The translations under genes and the position numbers were made by a program. DNA of 64,000 bases, taken from NCBI GenBank assembly GCA_021234155.1, contig JAJEKV010000008.1, positions 12,222,438-12,286,437 on the forward strand, read 5' to 3'. This stretch comes from Isoetes taiwanensis (taxonomy: Eukaryota; Streptophyta; Lycopodiopsida; Isoetales; Isoetaceae). Below, piece after piece: positions 49,130-59,674 of the stretch. How positions within the stretch are numbered: the first letter of the stretch is position 1; every line of letters starts with the position of its first letter. Below the pieces are notes generated by a model that saw only the letters and a program-made list of their open reading frames with translations, was not told where the DNA came from and searched no databases.

Positions 49130-50350
49130 AAACCTATTCTAGGGATCTAATTCAAGTGCTTTTTTCAAATCCCAATCTGCTAAGTCTAAATCTCCAGTTG
49201 TCGTGTGTGTTTGGGTATCATCAATGCCACGTTTAAGATTGTTATCTTCAAGACTAGTTATAAGTACCTTTGTGCATAGCTTGACAACATCTGTATAATT
49301 CTTCAACTTCAGCATACAAGTAGCATCATTCAACTTGCAACTCACCTTTAAAACTTTTGCTTGCTTCTTCTTATCGGATGAAAATGAACGCTCATGTCCC
49401 ACATATTTTCCAGCCTAGCAGGTGACATAACTGGTTAGTTCAAACAAATTTTTAGAGAAAAGAATTTGAGAAGTTAACAAAAACCTCACTTTCTCATATC
49501 TGTATGAACTAAATGACTTTCAATTGACACATGGCTAAATACCTTCATCAATCCTGGACTCAGATGTTCATCTTCATAACCTTTCTTTTCAAACAAAGTC
49601 CATCTGCAATCTTTGCGATGTATTTAACTGCAAACAAAAGGACAGAGTAAATCCCAACCAAATTGCCAACCAGCTCCTTCCTTACAATACTTGAGCTCTC
49701 TGAAACTAAATACTTGTCATGGCAGTGCCATCATTGGGCTTTTCATAACCTTCTCGTTGCTTTGAGACTTTCTTAATAACCTTCTGTCATCTGTAACTTC
49801 AACTACTTTTGAAGATAATAATTCAAGAATTGTAAGCTTTATTGCATTCTACACATACAGCATCAGCCTTGTGACCTTGCTCTCCAAACCCATCTGCAAA
49901 AGCAACCTAAATATCATAAAATTGCCAAGTTAAGACATCAACAATATTGACCTCTTACATTTCGGCTTCACAATACATGCGGTTTTCTCCCCTTTTTTCA
50001 GTGTCTTCACTACTTTTGCAATTGCTGGGCAGAAAAATCCTGTCACATGGGATAAAGTTCTTATTATTACACTAACATGCATTTGAACAATTTTATAACC
50101 AAGCAAGCTTAAGAGTTAGTAGCTTTTAGTGCCAAAATTGGCAGCACACTGAATCCGCATACCAGCCTTCTCATATTTTCAGGGAACGTGAAGAGCTCTC
50201 TGCAATCCTCCAATTTTACTGAGAACTTAACTGTAATAAAATAAATAAATGGATTAAGACAACGAAAGTTATTATAGAAGAGAAAAATGAGAAAAATTTC
50301 CAGGTTACCTGCAACTTCATCTGAATCTTTTAGCATCTCATACATTTGAC
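49130..50350 (-). pseudogene. Captured exons of an FKBP62/ROF1-like peptidyl-prolyl isomerase
   Basis: Minus-strand exons appear in gene order with intron-like gaps. At 50309-50350 and 50163-50230 (GT-AG bounded) the reading is DSDEVA|VKFSVKLED, like the second FKBP domain of plant FKBP62/65 (DEVxVKxxxxLEDG). At about 49959-50044 it reads FFCPAIAKVVKTLKKGEK and KPK, which joins by splice to YGFGEQG at 49893, as in the family (KPQYGFGE). Then EVTDD and EGYEKPNDGTA start the third domain (about 49720-49800), with LFEKKGYEDE near 49560-49610. A TPR region follows at 49139-49402 (KKQAKVLKVSCKLND, KLCTKV, DLDLADWDLKKALELDP). The first FKBP domain is absent. The reading frame slips after YGFGEQG and stops occur, so it is not a working gene. 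Kept introns show capture as DNA, not through mRNA. Confidence 0.8.
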
Positions 50351-50836
50351 CTTCACAGAGAAAAAACAGTAGATGGACAAATTCGAGCAGTAGATTTGAA
50401 AAAAAAATAAAAGAACATAATGCAAAGACAAAACATAATAAAGCATTAAAAACTAGCAAATTTGAGATCTTTTACTTCATCAATTGATGTTCAAAAGTCA
50501 TACCTGTCGAAATTGCAGTAGAAATTGATGGATTGATGGAGGAGCTTGTTTGATTTCGGCAGACAGAGGATAAAACTGGCGCACTATCAATTCTTTTGTG
50601 TTTTTGGCGCCAAGAAGATAGGCGTACAAGGATAAAATTGGTCGATGTGGCCCTTTGCCAAAAAACTTGGGGATGTGCACTTCTTCCGTCAAAATGTGAA
50701 GGGTGCCTAATCGATGAGTCAGCAATTAGGCACGATGGTGTAATAGGGTGGGTGCCTAAAATATCCACATGGCGTTATTTTATTTGTAAATTGAATATTA
50801 TTTTTTGGGTTTAGCCCTGGTGTGATTTCGGCCTAA

Positions 50837-52487
50837 GTATTCATCCAATATTCTAGGTTCATTATATATAGCAATTATTTGGTATTCATACAAATTCCCT
50901 GTAGTTGCAATTCTACCTCAGGTTCAGAGAGGAGAATCCTGGTATCAAAATTGCATTGCAGACTTTTCGGAGATTGAAACTGAGTTTTGTAAGGAGGATG
51001 CGTAAAAGGCATACATATTGTTGTATCTACCACTTGAAGTTTGAATACATCATGTAGGGGTTGAACAGCATGAGAAAATTAGGTGGAGTTCATGACAAAT
51101 TGCAACTGCCATTGTGACATTTGTAGTCTGGCTAAGAATGTGCAGCCAAAGAGCAAATAATTAAGTGCGCCAACGACTTATAGAGACAAGTGGTTTGCAG
51201 CAAAATTGATGACGAGGAGTGGTTTGATCATAACTGTTTGATATTGGCGTGTAAAAAATGTGGCTTGGATAGAATTAAAAAATGCCCACAAGAAATGGAT
51301 GGCACGGGTTCAGTACTAGTTACTTGAAAGGCATTTGAAAAGTAACCTATGGATCCAAGCACATTAGAATGGTTCAAATAAAAACAAATTAGGACTAAAA
51401 AATAGCCCTAACGCTTCCTTATTTCTCGAATAATTTCAAATTATGTTAGTACTAATTTTTCACGTGATTCCCTCCCAAAATTTTCAGGGAAAGTTTTTCC
51501 CACATTTTCGATGATCTTGGAGAGGCTTGTTGCTGTCGAAGGATCTTGGAGAGTTGTTGCTGTCGATTTTGCGGAGAATAGGGATGCCATTGCTTGCAAT
51601 CTAGCCGAGATAAAGGACGCCATTTTGCTTGCAATTGATTCGAGCATATGGCATGAATTTAATTCAAGGGGGTGGTGGCATTTTGAATTTGCAAATTAGA
51701 TTAGGCATTCGGCAGCCAAGATTTCGAGATTGACTGCGTTATCTGTAAAGGAAAACGAGGTTTTAATTTCGTGCTTCTCTAGAGATTTAATGCTTTTCAG
51801 AGTTATATGATGAAAATAAGGTATTATTTTCGTGCTTATGCATTTCAGTTTTGGAAATGAATCTGCCAAATGTTAATGTGAAAATGTTAAAGATCAAATG
51901 TTAATTTGATCTTTAACATTTTCAAATGTTAAATGTCAAATGTTAATTTGGAAATTGAGTGGTCAAAGATCATCGGTGCCAGATATTATATTTAAAGTGT
52001 TGATGGCGTGGATAGTATGTGTCTTTATTGCGTATCTAAATATGCTTCCAACATTTGAATTTTGATGCAGATTTGACTAGAAAGAAAAGGGATCTGCCAT
52101 GGTGAATCTGGAGACTATCTTTGGGATTAAGTAAATGATACTCAATCAAGGTATATTTCAAAGTGGATGCACAATCTGCAAATTAGCATTAGATATTGCT
52201 AATAATAACTATTTTGATGTCAAGGCACTAAATAGTAAAATGTATGTTATATATTAGTACTGCTGAATAAATAGTACTTAATTAGGTTGGCTTCTACTAA
52301 ATGTTTGTGGTTGTGTACTAATCACAAATTTAGTTGCTAGTTAGCATTGCATTTGATTTTATTTACTAAATAGTACTATGTAGAATTAGGTTACTAATTA
52401 GTTGCAGGAAGTCCTAAACTTGCATCTTTGTCACTAATTTTATATATAGCACTAATACCATTTTTTGTGCTATGTTTATGTTATAGC
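50837..52487. other. Upstream/intron region of the FCP1-like gene, copy 1
   Basis: Colinear with 55754-59674 of copy 2. It holds no long frame. It is probably the intron or 5' region before the MSNRKSLCK exon. A 19-bp-arm palindrome at 51881-51922 is present only in this copy. Confidence 0.5.
51881..51922. repeat. Perfect 19-bp-arm palindrome with 4-nt loop
   Basis: AAAATGTTAAAGATCAAAT, then GTTA, then the exact reverse complement. Copy 2 lacks it at the matching place (about 56760), so it arose after the duplication. Followed by two more ATGTTAAATGTC/AATGTTAATTT words. Confidence 0.9.
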
Positions 52488-53517
52488 ATGTCCAACAGAA
52501 AGAGCTTGTGTAAGGTGAAGAAAGAAGAAGAACACTCAAAATGCAAGCAGAAAGAAATTATTCTAGATACGTCTAAATTATCATGTGAAGGCCTGACGCA
52601 AATAAACATGAGAAAAGTTTCGACGATGATGAAGAGATCCTGCAAAAATCTTTGGGGGTTTCAAATGTGATGGTAGAAGCAAATATATAAATTCTCAAGG
52701 ATGAATGCACAATATGTGGATCCATTTTTTTAAATGTATATCAACGATGCTACCAAAGGTTTGATGTGTGTATTGGGGAGATAGGTAAGTTTTATGCCAA
52801 GGCATTTGCATTGCAAATACATGGCAGCCAAATAAATTGGAAACCATTTGTTGTAAAGAATGAAAAGGGGGAGAAACCAAAAGAAAAAGGTGGATGTTCA
52901 ATCATCTACTATTGGTGCTCTAGATAAACGTGAATCGATTTGAGTGAAAAGGCACTTTGTCAAGTGATATCAGATTTGCGCATTGCATTGAGTATAGTTG
53001 TTGAGAGATCATGAAGATGCTTTCAGAAAAATGCAAGGAAAGCAAAAATATTTGGAAGAAGTGTTCTCATGAGATGGCTTATTTATGATAGAATGGAGAA
53101 AGCATCATCTGGGCTATAGATAAGAGATCTATGGAAAATGCTATGTCTTTTCTATCAAGCAAACATAAAATCTAAAGAAGATGAGCTTTTAAAGGCCGCA
53201 AACTGCTTACAAAGCGCTTTGAACAACGCGGCACGTAAGGTAAGCATATGGTTGGTCTTTTCATGGTATATTTTGAATGACTCATTAATCATTTTTTAGG
53301 AAGAGGAGACCATGAAACACTTGCATCAAAAAGTAGAGAAATTGCATCTCTATTTCTAAGCCTCATTGAAGAAACTAGGTAACTTTACAAGTTGGTTTTC
53401 CATAAGCACGTTGAGTTAACCGCTCTTCGCATTAGATGCTTTTTGTGGAATTAAAGATATGCTCTTATTGCACATTTGGTTTTGATCCAAGTAGTGTGTG
53501 TGCCGTTATTTCACATT
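52488..53517 (+). pseudogene. Truncated duplicate of the FCP1-like gene (5' exons)
   Basis: It begins with MSNRKSLCKVKKEEEHSK at the same acceptor AG-C-ATG as copy 2 and continues through the regions encoding KFYAKAFALQIHG and the coiled-coil part. It stops at the duplication edge in the CxxC exon (YCTFG.DPSS). Many one- and two-base differences from copy 2 break the frame here (for example in the coiled-coil part), so it is a pseudogene. At one point it is the better copy: where copy 2 has GGG near 59957 it has GGGG, keeping CIGEIGKFYAK in one frame. Confidence 0.75.
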
Positions 53518-53520
53518 GCT

Positions 53521-54720
53521 AGCACCGAAGAATGTGTCGAAAGTAACTTGCAAGGTATTTTAGAAAATTTGTGAAGGACTTTGCTAAGTGGGTAGCACCT
53601 CTTTTGATAAGCACCAGAAACTCAAGGATTGGGTTGCACATTGAATTCAGAATGTTCAAACTTCTTTTGACAAGTTCAAGTGGATCTTGACCATAACACT
53701 AGTGGTGAACATACCAGACCCACAAGTTGGTAGCAATGGATACAAGTAAAATCGCAGTCATGCAAGAAGGAAGAGGGCCTACGACTCTAAAAAGATGAAT
53801 GATTCCAAGCAATGTTATCCAATGCAGAATTAGGATCTTCGAGCAGTTGTAAGAGCTCTTTGCATATGAAGGCACTACTTGTTTGGCAGAACATTTCAGT
53901 TGGATAATGACCACTAGAGCTTCTAGTATATCAAGATGCAACCACTTCTCAACTTGAGGCTGAACGTTGGATAGAATTTCTCGAAGAATATGACTTCGAG
54001 ATAGTATACAAGTTAGACAAATTAATGTGGTTGCTGATGCACTTTCTCGACATCACTAGAGACTCGAGTGCATTGCAATGCCATCTCCACCTTATCAAGT
54101 AAATCCAGTAAGAAGATGGAGAAAGCCATTCCTTCAAGCATCATGTCTGGGCTAGTCTTTGCAAGAACAAAGGACAGATAAGGAAAGAAAGTCCTTCAAG
54201 CATTTTAAAAGGGAAGACATCTTTTATTACAAGAACAAGTCATGCATACCAGAAGCCTCAAGAGTAAATCTTACATTATACGCATAATAGCACTATCCGA
54301 CTATGCATGATGCATGAAGTCCTATTTCATGATTAGAAGTAGCTGCTTCTGACTAAGCATGAAGAAATCAATAGCAATCTACATCCAAGAGCGCCAGTTA
54401 TACCAGCAGATGAAGGTGGAGCAACTCCGAATCCCAAAAGCTTTGGAACCCTTGGCGGTGCTGAATGCCAAATGGGAAGTTGTCAGTATGGATTTCATAA
54501 TGGGTCTTCCACGAACAGCAAACGACCAAGATGCCTTAATGGTAGTGGTCAACAAGTTGTCAAAGATGGCATATTTTCTGCCATGTCGAACTATAGATAT
54601 AACCCTAGATACTGCCTTACTATTCGCAAAAGAGATCTAGGTTGCATGGGATGCCTAGAGAGATCATCTCCAACAGCAGGGAGCCGAAATTCATAAGGGT
54701 GCAAAATCGATACTGGGTAG
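53521..54720 (+). mobile_element. Ty3/gypsy fossil fragment (duplicate of copy 1's 3' part)
   Basis: RNase H and integrase-core parts of the same Ty3/gypsy fossil, carried here by the segmental duplication and not by a new insertion. Broken, with several interruptions. Confidence 0.85.
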
Positions 54721-55021
54721 CAAAAATCACTATCCGAACGCCACTTACATGTGCTTAAAATCGGTGTGTTTTAAACATGACGTGCGTGTTTGACATGCTG
54801 ACATATAAGGTGCGCGCTCGTCAAATGACAGTATGAGAGAATCATTAGCTTGAATGGTGCCGAAAACGTGAATGCTTCTAGCCGATCATATTTGTGGATG
54901 GCGGGCTTGCCCATCTAAAATTCAAGCAAAATGGAGAGGTTATTTGTTTCAAAGAATTGCCTAAACTGAAATTCAATAATTTCCCCACACCAATTTTGCA
55001 AAATACAAAAATCCGAGAGAG

Positions 55022-55750
55022 ATGAAACCAAATTCCTCTCCCCATTCAATTTATAGAGCTATTGATGCAGTACGGAATAGAGATTATAGGCAGAGATTGT
55101 CTGCAAAGAAGGTAATAATGAAGAAGAATTCCCCTTATACAGCTTCACCTTCAAAGAAGAATAAGAAATTGAGATTGAGTGACCGTAGAATAAAAGAAAT
55201 TTCAGGAGAAATCTTTGAAGTATTCAACTAAATTACTACAAATGTTCATGACAGTGACAAAGGCCGTATCCTTGAAAGACTTCTTTGGAGGGCAAAGGAT
55301 TTATCAATTGCTTTTGTAAAGAAACCTAAGCAATCTACTGTGGCCAAGCAAATGGTGAAGAATTTGAAGGAAACAGTGCAAGAATATACGTATGAGAGGA
55401 ATTATGACATGCTTCGTGCAAGAAAGTCCACCTTGATAATGGCAGCAGCAGGTACAAATGGTACCAAACCTATGAACCAAATAGAAGTGGCCAGATTGCT
55501 CAGCATCCCCAGAAAAATAATTCCAAATGCTTTTCAAAAAAAGGTGCAAGCTAAAAAAGGGGATGGACCTTGGTCAATGTTCAGAAGGAGGAAGCGGATG
55601 GATAGCATGTTAGATTACAATAGAGAAGCTGTTATCCAGTTCTGGACAGAGAACACAAGAGCATCTCCATACATGAAAGACATGAGAAGATATGTATCAG
55701 AGATAGGAATAAGATGGGACATCCAATTCACTCTCTTGAAGTCAGCCAAG
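55022..55750 (+). other. Unrecognised basic ORF region, copy 2
   Basis: Duplicate of 47217-47887. Two frames are open, 55022-55231 and 55340-55753. The second has RRRKRMDSMLDYN and FWTENTRASPYMKD and ends at a GTAAGT donor, which here is intact. As in copy 1 the region looks broken, and I cannot name the family or say whether it belonged to the Ty3 fossil, to another transposon or to a host gene. Confidence 0.45.
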
Positions 55751-56828
55751 TAAGTATTCATCCAATATTCTAGGTTCATTATATATAGCAATTATTTGGC
55801 ATTCACACAAATTCCCTGTAGTTGCAATTCTACCTCGAGGTTGAGAGGGAGAATCCACGGTATCAAAATTGCATTGAAGACTTTTAGGAGATTGAAGGCG
55901 GGGTTTTGTAAGGAGGATTAAAGGCATACATATTGTTGTATCTACCACACGAAGTTTGAATACATCATGTAGGGGGTAAAACAACATGAGAAAATTAGGT
56001 GGAGTTCATGACAATTGCAACCGCCATTGTGACATTTGTAGTCCGGCTAAGAATGTACAGCCAAAGAGCAAATAGTTGGCGCAATCGAAACTTATGGAGG
56101 CAAGTGGTTTGTAAAAGCAAAGTTGACAGGAGTGGTTTGATCATAACCGTTTGATATTGGTGTAAAAATGTGGCTTGAATAAAAATAAAAAAATGTCCAC
56201 AAGAAATGGATGGGGTTCGATTACTAGTTACTTGAAAGGCATTTGAAAAGCAACCTATGGGTCCAACCACATTAGGATGGCTCAAATAAAACAAATTAGG
56301 ACTAAAAATTTCAAATTATGTTAGTACTAATTTTTCACCCGATTCCCTCCTAAAATTTTCGAGGAAAGTTTTCCCACATTTCGATGATCTTGGAGAGGCT
56401 TGTTGGTTTGTCGAAGGATCTTGGAGGAGGTCATTCTTTGTCGATTTTAGCGGGGAGAATAGGGATGCCATTGCTTGCAATCTAAGTAGAGATAAAGGGC
56501 GCCATTTTTGCTTGCAATTGATGCGAGCATATGGCATGAATTTAATTCAAGGGGGGTGGTGGCATTTTGAATTTACCAAATTAGATTAGCCATTCTACAG
56601 ACCAAGATTTCGAGATTGAATCGTTATCTGTAAAAGGAAAACAAGGTTTTAATTTCGTGCTTCTCTAGAGATTTAATGCTTTTCAGAGTTATATGATGAA
56701 AAGAAGGTATTATTTTCGTGCTTATGCATTTTAGTGTTGGAAATGAATCTGCCAAATGTTAATTTGAAAATGAGGTGGTCTCTAATTTGGAAATTGAGCG
56801 GTCCACGGATCATGGCCGGTGCGGATAT

Positions 56829-57804
56829 CGCGATCGATCCGAGACATCGGATCGCCATTCTAGAATGGGACGAGCATGCATGCTTGCGCGGCGATGCCCA
56901 TTTTGGTTGGGAGTTCGCTATTTCAGGTGCGTTTCTGCATCCACGTCTCATCGGCGCTTCCTCTTCTCTCAGCAGTACCTTATTCTCTTTGAATTGTTTC
57001 GAGTGAGGGGAGGGGCTTCTTCTGCCTGGTTTAGCCAATTTGGCGTATCTTTCATGCTATCCTTTTAGGCCTTTGGATCCGTGACCTTAGCCCTCGATCC
57101 TAGTTTGTAAGGAAGTTCTCGGTAGTGGGCGGTTTATTTGGTTTCTTAGAGTCCCATTCTAGAATGGCATCGTCCAAGAGACATCGGATCGCCATTCTAG
57201 AATGGGGCGAGCATCATCTTGGCGGCGCATGCCCGTTTTGAATTGGGAGTTAAGCTATTTCAGCGTGTTTTGCATCCACGTCTCATCGGCGCTTCCTCTT
57301 CTCAGCAGTACCTTATTCTCTTTTGAACCTACCCTCCCCTTCTTTGTTTATTATATTTTTTTGTACAAGTTACATTTTATCATGTTTTTCCACATTTGGG
57401 TGATGCTATTCTACGGTATGTTTTCTCGTTTGTTGTGTTGGTGATGTGCGACGGGTTGGCGGCGGCAGACTGCTTCGACTTCTCCATACGGGGTTTGGGG
57501 GCGATTCTATGCCTTACGTTTGTCTAAAGCCCCTTAAGGCTTATCACTAGGTTTTTTCCCTGAAAACCCCGAAGGGCCGGATTTTAATCCGTTGATAAGC
57601 TTTCTACGGGTACATCGACCACTCATCTATTAGCATTGTATTTGTTTTGGGGTCCAAATGATATAATTGGATTTTCCCTTTATTTTTCGTGGGTAGTTAT
57701 GTGTGCCCATGCCTCCATCCCTCATTAAGGTGAAATCTGCTTTGAGATGAATGAGAAGCCTATCTATCTATCGAGGCGGTTTGTTGGTTTCAAGAGTCCC
57801 ATTC
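56829..57804. mobile_element. Compound insertion of about 1 kb in copy 2
   Basis: Absent from copy 1, where the flanks join directly near 51985. It holds two direct repeats of about 150 bp (56847-56998 and 57179-57335; both start ACATCGGATCGCCATTCTAG and end at 'CAGTACCTTATTCTC'). It also contains a LINE-like 3' end (next entry). The words 'GAGTCCCATTCTAGAAT' near 57150 and 57794 flank the LINE-like part and could be its target duplication. GC content is above that of the flanks. Confidence 0.6.
57440..57775 (+). mobile_element. LINE-like 3' end with TATC tail
   Basis: A non-coding end with a stem-loop (GCTTATCA...TGATAAGC), 'GGGCCGGATTTTAATCC', and a short CTATCTATCTATC tail at 57762-57775. 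Plant LINEs often end this way. Nested in the compound insertion. Confidence 0.5.
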
Positions 57805-58177
57805 TAGAATTATATTTAAAGTGTTGATGGCGTGGATAGTATGTGTCTTTATTGCGTATCTAAATATGCTTCCAACATTTGAATTTTGATGCAGATTTGA
57901 CTAGAAAGAAAAGGGATCTGCCATGGTGAATTTGGAGACTATCTTTGGGATTAAGTAAATGATACTCAATCAAGGTATATTTCAAAGTGGATGCACAATC
58001 TGCAAATTAGCGTTAGATATTGCTAATAATAACTATTTGATGTCAAGGCACTAAATAGTAAAATGTATGTTATATATTAGTACTGCTGAAGTAAATAGTA
58101 CTTAATTAGGTTGGCTTCTACTAAATGTTTGTGGTTATGTATTAATGTTTGTGGTTGTGTACTAATCACAAATTTAG

Positions 58178-59507
58178 TTTTTTTTTTTTTGAAGGGCGAA
58201 AAGCCAAAAAAGTTTATTAATCGAGAAAAAAAGTACAAAATTTACATGTCTCATCTAAGCGTGTAAGCACCACGGAGATGCCACAGGAGCCACGAGCACA
58301 GGCACAATGTACTTACTCGGAATAGGAGACTAATGATAAGAATCAATTCGAAGATCTTGAATCGGATCGTTCCACCCGTTTCGAGTCAAGGGAAGAACAC
58401 TTTCGTGAAACTATCCAATATCTTTTCGGGCCCTTGTAATAACAACGTAATGCGGATGAATAAATGCCCTTTAAAGATGTGGTGTCTGTGGCGCTCCATA
58501 TCGACCATAAGAATAGCCGGAACCAAGATGAAATGCCCTTTATTTTATTTGGAGGCCATGCGTTGGGATAGGATGCCAAAAGATGCATGGCGGTCAATGT
58601 CTTGTTAAACAAACCTTGTAGCCAGGACCACGCTAGTTGAACCTCGGGACAATCAAAGAGACAATGCTCAAGAGTCCAACGTCCGAGAGGCGGCCGGGCA
58701 TACCGCGGATATGCGGATCATAGCGATGTCGAAAAAGGCATTAACTTGAGCTTTGTGGATAACACGCCACCGCGATCGGAGACTTTAGGGTGGAGCAACC
58801 TATCCCAAAGCTATCGTGAGTGTAACGACACCAAGGTGGGAACATGGAACATGTAGGTACCACCCATCGGCAACCTGGAGGGTTGTGGTGCTAAAAAGAA
58901 GGCGATATCTTGTCGACAAATTGCTTGCCTTTGTGAATATTTTCATGGCAGGTCCATGGCACCCCTTCGGCAACATCAACTTGCACTATGAGAGGCAAAT
59001 TTTACTGCGACCTTCTTCCATAGAGATACATCCCAACGAGAGGCGGGAACTTTGCCTTAAATTCCAGGCCAAGATAGTAGGCGACCCTCCTCATACCATG
59101 CTTGAATGAGCAACACGCAGAACCCATCGTCTGTGTAAGGGGATGAACCGGGGGCTACCAATGGAGGTCTTTGAGGGGTGCGAGGCGGTGGTGCCCACCA
59201 CCATGGAGTCTCAATAGGGTGTGGATAGAGGGGCATGGCGGAAAAGATGTCCCAGCCTCCCATCTTTGCCAACAAGCCCGCAAAAAATGGAGAAGCGCTT
59301 GGAAAAGGCTGCGAGTCGAAATAAAGCCCAAGGTAGAATTTGGTTTGTGACCTTCTTGCCTAGAGGGATCACAGATGACCAAGAGCTTGTCTAAGAGGCG
59401 TGAACCGGAGAGTCATCCTCACCATTCTGTGAGTCTCCAAATGAAATTTGAAATAAGCACTTTGCTCTGCGATAAAGAAGTCCATCATACCCAGACCACA
59501 CGCCCAG
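58178..59507 (-). mobile_element. 5'-truncated LINE with 13-bp target-site duplication
   Basis: Bounded by ATCACAAATTTAG at 58165-58177 and 59508-59520; copy 1 has it once. The element lies in minus orientation: a T13 run at 58178-58190 is its poly(A) tail, preceded by the GGCTTTTCGCCCTTC 3' end common in plant LINEs. Minus-strand frames give the C-terminal zf-RVT region (FDCPEVQLAWSWLQGLFNK, then WSIWSATD). It has no RT catalytic core, as expected for 5' truncation, and its frame is interrupted. Confidence 0.9.
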
Positions 59508-59674
59508 ATCACAAATTTAGTTGCTAGTTAGCATTGCATTTGATTTTATTTACTAAATAGGACTATGTAGAATTAGGTTACTAATTAGTTGCAGGAAGTC
59601 CTAAACTTGCATCTTTGTCACTAATTTTATATGTAGCACTAATACTATTTTTTGTGCTATGTTTATGTTACAGC

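Larger units (their letters stand above)
47888..50833. mobile_element. PIF/Harbinger-like Pack-type element, 2946 bp
   Basis: The left end (GGGCGAAATCACACTAAGGC) and the reverse complement of the right end (GGCCGAAATCACACCAGGGC) match over about 35 bp with few differences. The element is flanked by TAA on both sides (47885-47887 and 50834-50836), and the uninterrupted sister copy has a single TAA at 55751-55753. A 3-bp TAA duplication with GGG/GGC ends is the mark of PIF/Harbinger. There is no transposase frame. Instead, the interior holds minus-strand exons of an FKBP gene (49130-50350) and other unplaced segments, so it is a non-autonomous element carrying host DNA. Confidence 0.85.
45572..53517. 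repeat. Tandem segmental duplication, copy 1
   Basis: This block matches 53521-60683 in the same order and orientation: Ty3 fossil 3' part, an unassigned ORF region, then the 5' part of the FCP1-like gene. Without the 2946-bp insertion at 47888 the copy is about 5.0 kb. By eye the identity over the ORF at 47473-47880 is around 95%. The left edge falls inside the Ty3 reverse-transcriptase/RNase H part, and the right edge inside the FCP1-like gene, so the join at 53517-53521 is a new junction. Confidence 0.9.

Noticed and set aside
50939-50960. TGGTATCAAAATTGC as a primer-binding site of an LTR element
   Set aside because: It only resembles the start of the initiator-Met site, and there is no LTR end next to it; it lies in the gene's upstream region in both duplicates.
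51441-51699. Overlapping 60-68 codon frames on both strands, shared with copy 2
   Set aside because: Copy 2 carries several indels that break both frames, so conservation is of the DNA through recent duplication and not of a protein.
57184-57204. CATTCTAGAATGGG as an HSE related to the array
   Set aside because: Only two modules long and part of the 150-bp direct repeat; chance likeness to the array's TTCTAGAA core.
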